The notes below the pieces were generated by a model. It was not told the DNA's origin. It searched no databases and worked only from the letters and a program-made list of their open reading frames with translations. Source: Nitrospirota bacterium (GTDB lineage: Bacteria; Nitrospinota; Nitrospinia; Nitrospinales; Nitrospinaceae). From it: a DNA stretch of 5,352 nucleotides. Of this stretch, positions 1-4,576 are shown piece after piece. Each line of letters begins with the position of its first letter. The stretch's first letter is position 1. The translations under genes were made by a program, and so were the position numbers. Location: NCBI GenBank assembly GCA_030600405.1, contig JAUVMD010000121.1:1-5352 (forward strand). Reading direction: 5' to 3'.

Positions 1-651
1 AATCCCTTGCCGAATCAGATTGCGCCGGTTCAATTCCTTGTCATCGTCGCTCTCTTCTTCGGAAGGCTCGGTAGTCTCCTCGTCCACCGCTTCCGTTACT
101 TCATCGGATTCGGATTTTGGTTTGGTGGGTTTCGGCGGGGTTTTTTCTTCTTCTTCATGGTATTTCGGAAAGAAAAACTCGTAGGACCGGCGGAAGATAT
201 TTCGTTTCGGTTTTTCTGGTTGCTCTGTCTCTTCTACTATTACTTCTGCCGGTTCTTCGGGAACCGTGTCGGCGTTGGGTGACAGCTCCGCTTCGGTCTC
301 AACGCCTTCTTCGCTCTCTTCCTCTTCTTCCTTCAGGTTGATTTTAATCCGGCGCTGTTTCTTTTTGAGTTTTTTGAGTTCCTTGGCCTTCGCGTCCGAT
401 TCCTCGGCGTATTCTTTCAACTTGGTGAGGCCGCCGAACAGACCCCGGCGGGAAAACTCCATGTCCTCGATGGGTTTTTTGAAGTTGGCCTTGAGCCGGT
501 CGATTTCTATGAGGTGCTTGTCGCCGGAGGTGTGGTCGCCCCGCTGGTCGGGATCGATGAGGTCTTCGTTGGTCTGGAGTTTGGGCGGCAGTTTCCTGCC
601 CTTGAACCGGTCCTTATCCAGCAGGTAGCGTAATGATTTCCTTTTATCCAT
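1..651 (-). CDS. Highly charged low-complexity protein with Tat-like RR motif, 3' end off window
   Basis: I do not recognise this gene. Reading leftwards from ATG at 649-651, the frame stays open for 217 codons to the window edge, so the C-terminus is missing. A GGGGA Shine-Dalgarno candidate (661-665) lies 9 bases before the ATG. The first 100 residues are basic and helical-looking. From about residue 107 there are long Glu/Asp runs mixed with Pro, Thr and Lys, typical of a disordered linker. Three short arginine islands break this up: SRRGLFGGL (67-75), FRRSYEFFF (153-161) and NRRNLIRQG (208-216). The last fits a twin-arginine motif (RR, any residue, two hydrophobics, then a basic residue) and sits right at the edge. 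If a hydrophobic stretch follows, the protein would be a Tat substrate or a signal-anchored protein, such as a Rieske-type subunit, with an unusually long cytoplasmic N-terminal arm. That is inference. It lies 51 bases downstream of the 703-1206 gene on the same strand, probably in one transcript. The gene call is fairly sure; the function is unknown. Confidence 0.8.
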   Translation of the reverse strand, partial: MDKRKSLRYLLDKDRFKGRKLPPKLQTNEDLIDPDQRGDHTSGDKHLIEIDRLKANFKKPIEDMEFSRRGLFGGLTKLKEYAEESDAKAKELKKLKKKQRRIKINLKEEEEESEEGVETEAELSPNADTVPEEPAEVIVEETEQPEKPKRNIFRRSYEFFFPKYHEEEEKTPPKPTKPKSESDEVTEAVDEETTEPSEEESDDDKELNRRNLIRQGI

Positions 652-654
652 CTT

Positions 655-665
655 GGGAATTCCCC
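655..665 (-). promoter_or_regulatory. GGGAATTCCC palindrome overlapping the Shine-Dalgarno of the charged-protein gene
   Basis: A perfect 10-base palindrome, GGGAATTCCC (655-664), sits three bases before the ATG of the leftmost gene. With the adjoining base it supplies the only purine-rich ribosome-binding candidate, GGGGA at 661-665 read on the minus strand. The spacing of 9 bases to the ATG is acceptable and supports the start at 651. Self-complementarity could hide the site or mark a protein-binding dyad, but a 10-base palindrome can also occur by chance. Confidence 0.4.
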
Positions 666-702
666 GTAATGCGAAGGTGAACCCTGATCATCCGAAGCAG
701 GC

Positions 703-1206
703 TCAGTCTTTCGGGTCCCAGCGCATCTCTTGGGCAATGTTTTTATAATCGTGCCAGTTTTGGGCGTCGGCGTTTTCCAGCATATACTCGTCGGTCGCCA
801 GCACCAGGGGATGCCCCTTGTTCACAAACGACTGGACGGTCGGAAACCGGAGCAGGAATATGGCAACGGCAACACGTCCCAGGACTTTGATATCCGGGTC
901 CTCCAGAATCTCCTTTAATATTTCATCGCCATTATCGGTGTTCACCTTTTGGAATAGCTCTTCAGTTTTCTGTTCGAGTTCCGGATTGGTGTCGCAGACT
1001 TTTGCGGCCTCCAACTGCAATTCGAGAATGCGGTTGTAATCCTCTTCGTCGAATTCGCCATCCATCTTGCCCTCTTCCCAAACGGAGCCTTCCAGCTTGC
1101 GGTCATTGGGTTCGTCTTTACGTTCGGCGGTTTCACTAAATGTCAAATTTGCTTCATCCAGGATGATTTTTACTTTGATTTCTGAGCTGCTTATTTGCTG
1201 TGACAT
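703..1206 (-). CDS. Uncharacterised acidic 167-residue protein
   Basis: I do not recognise a family. The protein starts MSQQISSSEI and ends MRWDPKD. I chose ATG at 1204-1206 because a GGGAG stretch lies about 13 bases before it; a TTG in the same frame at 1234-1236 would add ten residues (MNGIGSTRTP) but has no ribosome-binding site. Residues 1-45 are polar and probably flexible. Residues 52-105 look helical and strongly acidic, rich in Glu, Leu and Lys. A more hydrophobic stretch at 108-128 (VLGRVAVAIFLLRF and following) is interrupted by Arg and Pro, so it is more likely a buried helix than a membrane span. There is one Cys (71), no signal peptide and no catalytic motif that I can see. The last 35 residues are Trp- and Tyr-containing (NWHDYKNIAQ) and look folded. 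It precedes the charged, Tat-like protein by 51 bases, and both are likely driven by the promoter at 1306-1334. An all-helical cytoplasmic partner or assembly factor for that protein is possible but unproven. Confidence 0.8.
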   Translation of the reverse strand: MSQQISSSEIKVKIILDEANLTFSETAERKDEPNDRKLEGSVWEEGKMDGEFDEEDYNRILELQLEAAKVCDTNPELEQKTEELFQKVNTDNGDEILKEILEDPDIKVLGRVAVAIFLLRFPTVQSFVNKGHPLVLATDEYMLENADAQNWHDYKNIAQEMRWDPKD

Positions 1207-1305
1207 GGGTGTTCTCGTGCTCCCTATACCGTTCAAAATCCGGCTGTGCTGGAGAGGGGCGCTTCTGCCGCCTGCCCAGAACCGGATATGGATTTAAAAA
1301 ACTTC

Positions 1306-1334
1306 ATAATAAAGGTGGCCCCATACTATCACAA
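1306..1334 (-). promoter_or_regulatory. Sigma-70-like promoter for the leftward gene pair
   Basis: Read on the minus strand, a -35 hexamer TTGTGA (1329-1334, four of six consensus bases) is followed by exactly 17 bases and a -10 hexamer TATTAT (1306-1311, five of six). Transcription would begin near 1299 and give a leader of about 90 bases before the ATG at 1206. Position, spacing and direction all suit the 703-1206 gene and, by read-through, the gene after it. It is a pattern match only. Confidence 0.5.
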
Positions 1335-1360
1335 TCCTGGGTGGTCTCACGGCAAATCCG

Positions 1361-1393
1361 GGGAATCGGTTTGAATTTTCTGCCCGAATTCCC
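1361..1393. repeat. Inverted repeat GGGAATCGG / CCGAATTCCC in the divergent region
   Basis: GGGAATCGG at 1361-1369 pairs with CCGAATTCCC at 1384-1393 (nine pairs with one bulged base) across a 14-base loop. On the plus strand it is followed by GATTTTT (1394-1400), which resembles a small intrinsic terminator, yet no gene reads into it from the left on that strand. It lies about 27 bases upstream of the -35 of the leftward promoter, so an operator is equally possible. Neither role can be settled from sequence. Confidence 0.35.
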
Positions 1394-1513
1394 GATTTTT
1401 CCAATCCGGCTCAGCGGGTGGAAAATCCTGATTTTGGTTTTCACCCCCATTGATTTTGCAGACACTATGATACCATAAGGCCCATTAGCAATGAGCCTAT
1501 TGGATGTCTGTGT

Positions 1514-1574
1514 CACCCTGCGTTTGTCGGAGCACTTTGCCATGCTTCGACAGGCTCCGCATGAAATCAGGGTG
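1514..1574. repeat. Interrupted inverted repeat (REP-like hairpin) in the leader of the radical SAM gene
   Basis: The outer arms are CACCCTG (1514-1520) and CAGGGTG (1568-1574), a perfect seven-base match. The inner arms are TGTCGGAGCA (1525-1534) and TGCTTCGACA (1543-1552), ten pairs counting one G-T wobble, around an eight-base loop. The right side of the internal loop is longer (1553-1567) than the left (1521-1524). CTTCGACAGGCTC (1545-1557) recurs exactly at 4547-4559, also between genes. Elements with a TTCGACAGGCTC-like core and CACCCTG/CAGGGTG-type ends are, to my knowledge, common dispersed intergenic repeats in many bacteria, so this is probably one copy. Its last base is separated by a single base from the Shine-Dalgarno GAGGA of the gene at 1589. 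Confidence 0.6.
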
Positions 1575-1575
1575 C

Positions 1576-1580
1576 GAGGA
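1576..1580 (+). promoter_or_regulatory. Ribosome-binding site of the radical SAM gene
   Basis: GAGGA lies 8 bases before the ATG at 1589, a near-ideal spacing, and fixes the start. The site directly abuts the inverted repeat at 1514-1574, so a folded leader could affect ribosome access. Confidence 0.75.
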
Positions 1581-1588
1581 TATAGATT

Positions 1589-3412
1589 ATGAAGAAAGTG
1601 ATGCTGATTTTTCCACCGGAGTGGGTGCCCACCGCACCCTACCTGGCACTGCCCAGCCTGACAGCGGTCCTGCGCCAAAACGGCATCGAGGTGGTGCAGA
1701 AGGATATCAGCGTCGAGGCGTTCGATCATTACTTCACCAGGGAGTTCATCGAGTTCGTCGGTACCCGCATCCAGAGCCGCCTCAAAGAACTGCGCGTCAA
1801 AAAGCGCGAGAAGGGCCTCAACAAGGAAGATGGACGGCTCAAGGATATGTTGACCCAGTACACCTATGCGGACCTGCCATACCATATCGAGAAAGTCCGG
1901 CGCGGCAAGGAGATCGTCCGCTCCCAGGAATTTTACGAGGTCGACAAACTGGAGTGGGCGCTCAACGCATTCCGCGAAGTGATGGAGTTCGTCTCCGCCG
2001 CTTACTTCCCGGCGGCCATCAATTTCTATCCGGTGGAAAGTAACCTCAACAAGTACCGGCCGTGGGTGTCGGAGGATTTGTTCGAGGCGCCCAAGGATGA
2101 AAACGTCAATATCTACATCGATCTGTGCAGGCAACTGGTGTTTCCCGCCATCGAAAAAGACAAGCCGGACATCATCGGCATCTCCATTGGCACACCGGTG
2201 CAACTCATGTCCGCCATGACGTTCTGCCAGATGATCCGCGAACAGTATCCGGACATCCACATCACGGTCGGCGGCAACATCACCACGCGCCTGAAGGACG
2301 AAATCAGCAAAAATAAGAAATTCTTCGAAAAGGCGTTTCACTCCCTTATTACTTACGAGGGCGAGCACGCCATGGTGGAGCTGGTGCAGGCGCTGGACGA
2401 GGGCAAACACTGGTCCGGGGTTTCCAACCTGATCTGGATGGACGACAAGGGTGAGGTGCAGGTCAACGAAAAGCTGTACACCGAGCGGGTGGACCAACTG
2501 CCGATTCCGGATTTCGACGGCCTGCCGTGGGATAAATATTTTGTGCCGGAGAAAATCGTGCCGTACCTGGGCACGCGCGGGTGCTACTGGGGCAAGTGCA
2601 CATTCTGCGATCACGGGGCGGGCTACATCGACCAGTTCCGTGCCAAACACGCCGAACAAATTCTCGACGAATTGAAACAAATCAAGCAAAAATATAATAC
2701 CAAGCATATCCTGTTCACCGACGAATCGTTTCCGCCCGCCCTGTTCATCAAACTGCCGCCGATGATGATCGAGGCCAATCTCGATCTTTACTGGACGACG
2801 CTGATCCGTTTCGAGTCGTTACTCATCGAGCCGGAGGTGTGGGATCTCGCCGCCCAGTCCGGGTGCCGGTCGCTCTATTTCGGGCTGGAGTCGGCTAATG
2901 AGCGCATCATCAAGCTGGTGCAGAAGGACACCAAGATCGACGTCGCCATCAAGAATCTCAACGAAGCCAAGCGAGTGGGGATCTGGAGCCACGTCATGGG
3001 ATTCTTTGGGTTCCCCAGCGAAACCCAGGCGGAAGCGGAAGACACGCGGCGGTTCCTGATCGACCATAACGACATCATCCACTCGGTGGAAATGTATTTC
3101 TTCGTGCTATACAAAAACGCGCCGGTGTGGAACATGATGGAGGAAACCAAAATCAAAGTGCAGGAAAACCCGGAACACGATCTGGCACTCGACTATTACT
3201 ACACGCCGGAGTCGGGCCTCACCATCCCCGAGGCGATGGAACGCTATCAGAACTTTTATAAGGACGATTTCGATCCGTGGGCCCTGCGCGTCAACGCCCG
3301 CGAGCATATGTTTCTATACATCACCCATTTCGGCACCAACGACCTGCCGCAACTCTACGTCAAAAACCATCCCGAATCCCAACACGAACATGCCTTCGAA
3401 GCCATGATGTAG
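1589..3412 (+). CDS. B12-binding domain radical SAM protein, 607 residues
   Basis: A complete protein of the cobalamin-binding radical SAM superfamily, whose members use a 4Fe-4S cluster and S-adenosylmethionine, usually with cobalamin, for difficult methylations, ring rearrangements or related chemistry in the cytoplasm. The Rossmann-like B12 domain begins MKKVMLIFPP and continues at 193-260 (PDIIGISIGTP, then VGGN at 227-230, then YEGEH at 256-260). Between its first helix and the rest lies a charged helical insert of about 140 residues (roughly 45-185). The classical DxHxxG base-off cobalamin motif is not seen, as is frequent in this superfamily. The linker QLPIPDFDGL (303-312) leads to the radical SAM barrel. 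Cluster cysteines are C332, C337 and C340 in RGCYWGKCTFC, spacing CX4CX2C. Later barrel motifs are FTDES (376-380), FGLES (431-435) and GFPSET (474-479). About 110 C-terminal residues rich in aromatics follow. The substrate is unknown; no biosynthetic cluster surrounds it. The family call is sure, a named function is not. Confidence 0.95.
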   Translation: MKKVMLIFPPEWVPTAPYLALPSLTAVLRQNGIEVVQKDISVEAFDHYFTREFIEFVGTRIQSRLKELRVKKREKGLNKEDGRLKDMLTQYTYADLPYHIEKVRRGKEIVRSQEFYEVDKLEWALNAFREVMEFVSAAYFPAAINFYPVESNLNKYRPWVSEDLFEAPKDENVNIYIDLCRQLVFPAIEKDKPDIIGISIGTPVQLMSAMTFCQMIREQYPDIHITVGGNITTRLKDEISKNKKFFEKAFHSLITYEGEHAMVELVQALDEGKHWSGVSNLIWMDDKGEVQVNEKLYTERVDQLPIPDFDGLPWDKYFVPEKIVPYLGTRGCYWGKCTFCDHGAGYIDQFRAKHAEQILDELKQIKQKYNTKHILFTDESFPPALFIKLPPMMIEANLDLYWTTLIRFESLLIEPEVWDLAAQSGCRSLYFGLESANERIIKLVQKDTKIDVAIKNLNEAKRVGIWSHVMGFFGFPSETQAEAEDTRRFLIDHNDIIHSVEMYFFVLYKNAPVWNMMEETKIKVQENPEHDLALDYYYTPESGLTIPEAMERYQNFYKDDFDPWALRVNAREHMFLYITHFGTNDLPQLYVKNHPESQHEHAFEAMM

Positions 3413-3427
3413 GCGGAGTACCTCCGC
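3413..3427 (+). other. Short GC hairpin immediately after the radical SAM stop codon
   Basis: GCGGAG (3413-3418) and CTCCGC (3422-3427) form a perfect six-pair stem with a three-base TAC loop, starting on the base after the TAG stop. No T-run follows, so it is not a standard intrinsic terminator. It might stabilise the 3' end of the message. Confidence 0.35.
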
Positions 3428-3464
3428 TGGTAACTGGCTGACCGTTTACTGCACGCGATACCCT

Positions 3465-3482
3465 TGGGCGGCTCGCCGCCCA
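3465..3482 (+). terminator. Strong GC hairpin downstream of the radical SAM gene, possible terminator without T-tract
   Basis: TGGGCGG (3465-3471) pairs with CCGCCCA (3476-3482) around a CTCG tetraloop: a seven-pair, very GC-rich stem about 55 bases after the stop codon. The following bases are mixed and contain no run of T, so termination would depend on another factor, or the hairpin serves as a processing block. It is the most stable structure in this gap. Confidence 0.35.
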
Positions 3483-3506
3483 GTGCGGCGCTGGACCCAA
3501 CGGGCT

Positions 3507-3600
3507 AATAATAAGTTAAAAGATTCCTCTAAAAAGATTGCCTGTTATAAACCTACCTGCTAGCCTAAGTTATTGAGATATAAATATTCTGGCCAGATCT
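3507..3600 (+). promoter_or_regulatory. AT-rich stretch, likely promoter region of the HDOD gene
   Basis: Base composition turns sharply AT-rich about 70-165 bases upstream of the HDOD start. Candidate elements are TTGCCT (3538-3543) with TAGCCT 17 bases on (3561-3566), and lone -10-like hexamers TATAAA at 3546-3551 and 3579-3584 without good -35 partners. None is convincing alone, but with hairpins on the left and a gene start on the right this is where a promoter would be expected. Confidence 0.3.
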
Positions 3601-3659
3601 CGGCATGGGCTTGCGGTATGAAAGAGGGCCTTTGGAGGACCGGCTGGGGATGATTTTCC

Positions 3660-3668
3660 GGGGAGAGG
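3660..3668 (+). promoter_or_regulatory. Ribosome-binding site that sets the HDOD start
   Basis: GGGGAGAGG lies just before ATG 3671; its GGAG core ends five bases from the start. The earlier in-frame ATG at 3605 has no purine-rich site and would add 22 residues not belonging to the HDOD domain, so 3671 is preferred. Confidence 0.75.
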
Positions 3669-3670
3669 TT

Positions 3671-4519
3671 ATGAGTAACTCCAGTGCAGTTTTAGATGAA
3701 ATGGTCAGCGGCTGGATCGGCTCGCCTCCGCTCGTTTTTAATAAACTGCAGGAAGCCCTGAACGATCCGGATTTGTCTTTTAAAGATTTTGACGCCATTA
3801 TCAGCGCCGATCCCAGCCTGACGGCCCGCCTTTTGAAAGTCGCCAACAGTTCCTTTTACGCTCTGGATACAAAAGTCGAAACCATTACCCATGCCTTAGG
3901 CATCGTCGGAGTCAAACCGTTGATCGAAATGGCCCTGTCCACGGTCATGGTGCAGAAGCTGAAAGGTATCTCCCCGGAGATGCTCGACGTACAATCGTTC
4001 TGGAAGCACAATGTCGCCTGCGGTTTAGCGTCGCGAACGATCGCCCAAAACCTGGGCGCGGGTAATTTGGAAGCTTTTTATACGGCGGGAATGTTGCACG
4101 ATATCGGCTCCCTCATCATTTGTCAGGGAAATCCCAAAAAGGCCCGGGAAATATTGTCCTGGTGTAAATCCGAAGGATTGCCTCAAAGCGAGGTGGAAGA
4201 GGAGGTGTTCGGGTTCAGCCATGCCCGGGTCGGCGCCCTGATCTTCAAGGAATGGGGCCTTTCTCCCAGCTTGATCGAATCCGTGCGCTACCATCACTGT
4301 CCCTCCCAGGCGGAAAACTTTCCATTGGAAACGGCAGTTCTCCATGTGGCGGATTTTTTGGTCTACAAAATGAAATATACACTTGGGAACAGTTATGCCA
4401 TTCACCCATTGGACCCCAACATGGTCCGCATGACGGGAGTGACCCGGGAGTCCCTGGGCTATATCCGCCAGGCCGTGCACGCCCAAATGGCAGAAACCCT
4501 CAACATCTTCACCCAATAA
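3671..4519 (+). CDS. HDOD domain-containing protein, 282 residues
   Basis: A single HDOD domain (a relative of HD phosphohydrolases) fills most of the protein. HDOD proteins are cytoplasmic and act mostly in signalling and regulation; many are thought to be non-catalytic. The opening SPPLVFNKLQEAL (18-30) and ISADPSLTARLLKVANSSFY (44-63) is the typical HDOD N-terminus, with the usual activation-helix sequence AADP-like then LLKVANS. The HD-type residues are all present: H113 (FWKHN), H143-D144 in MLHDIG, H184 (FSHARVG), H208-H209 (RYHH) and D228 (HVADFL). This is the full set an HD-type metal site would use, so residual hydrolase activity cannot be excluded. No receiver, GGDEF, EAL, kinase or membrane segment is attached. 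The length of about 280 residues is normal for single-domain members. The C-terminal 45 residues are helical. It stands alone on its strand with its own leader and is convergent with the methyltransferase-like gene, so the neighbours do not reveal the pathway it serves. Confidence 0.93.
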   Translation: MSNSSAVLDEMVSGWIGSPPLVFNKLQEALNDPDLSFKDFDAIISADPSLTARLLKVANSSFYALDTKVETITHALGIVGVKPLIEMALSTVMVQKLKGISPEMLDVQSFWKHNVACGLASRTIAQNLGAGNLEAFYTAGMLHDIGSLIICQGNPKKAREILSWCKSEGLPQSEVEEEVFGFSHARVGALIFKEWGLSPSLIESVRYHHCPSQAENFPLETAVLHVADFLVYKMKYTLGNSYAIHPLDPNMVRMTGVTRESLGYIRQAVHAQMAETLNIFTQ

Positions 4520-4537
4520 AAAATCTTTCAATTTTAT

Positions 4538-4559
4538 CCTGTTCTCCTTCGACAGGCTC
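4538..4559. repeat. Small hairpin plus second copy of the CTTCGACAGGCTC repeat core between convergent genes
   Basis: CCTGT (4538-4542) and ACAGG (4552-4556) can form a five-pair stem with a nine-base loop, midway in the 57-base gap between the convergent stops. No T-run directly follows on either strand; the nearest, read on the minus strand, is about 15 bases on at 4518-4523. It is therefore at best a weak bidirectional terminator. The stretch at 4547-4559 is identical to 1545-1557 in the radical SAM leader, suggesting a fragment of the same dispersed repeat. Confidence 0.4.
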
Positions 4560-4576
4560 GGGGTAGACAATGTAGG

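Larger units (their letters stand above)
1207..1588. other. Divergent intergenic region between the left gene pair and the radical SAM gene
   Basis: About 380 bases separate the divergent starts at 1206 and 1589. I see no convincing protein gene here; the antisense frame crossing into it is the shadow of the radical SAM gene. It holds the minus-strand promoter at 1306-1334, a dyad at 1361-1393, an imperfect small hairpin at 1479-1497 (GGC-CATT arms around an AGC loop) and the interrupted inverted repeat at 1514-1574. The heptamer AATCCGG occurs three times on the plus strand (1237, 1355, 1403). For the rightward gene, TATGAT at 1466-1471 is a fair -10 hexamer but has no good -35 partner, so that promoter stays uncertain. 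A transcript from there would have a roughly 110-base leader carrying both right-hand hairpins. Confidence 0.6.

Noticed and set aside
507..737. Minus-strand frame starting inside the 703-1206 gene
   Set aside because: It overlaps both leftward genes in another frame, has a low-quality Thr/Pro/Ser-rich product and no ribosome-binding site.
1238..1287. ATCCGG and CCGGAT arms as a hairpin in the leader of the leftward gene pair
   Set aside because: Only six pairs around a loop of about 38 bases, which is too weak to call a structure or a riboswitch.
1504..2043. Plus-strand frame of 179 codons over the start of the radical SAM gene
   Set aside because: It is a shifted frame of the same strand with a Pro/Arg/Gly-rich product typical of out-of-frame GC-rich coding sequence, and it begins inside the inverted repeat without a ribosome-binding site.
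1304..2707. Long open frame of 467 codons on the minus strand
   Set aside because: It lies antisense to the radical SAM gene, whose plus-strand reading has unmistakable family motifs throughout. The antisense product shows no recognisable domain and extends through the intergenic region and the opposing promoter.
3605..3607. Upstream ATG as the HDOD start
   Set aside because: It has no ribosome-binding site, whereas ATG 3671 has GGGGAGAGG at ideal distance and begins just before the conserved domain.
4025..4570. Minus-strand frame of 181 codons under the HDOD gene
   Set aside because: It is antisense to a clear HDOD domain and would overlap the convergent intergenic repeat; the product has no coherent motif.
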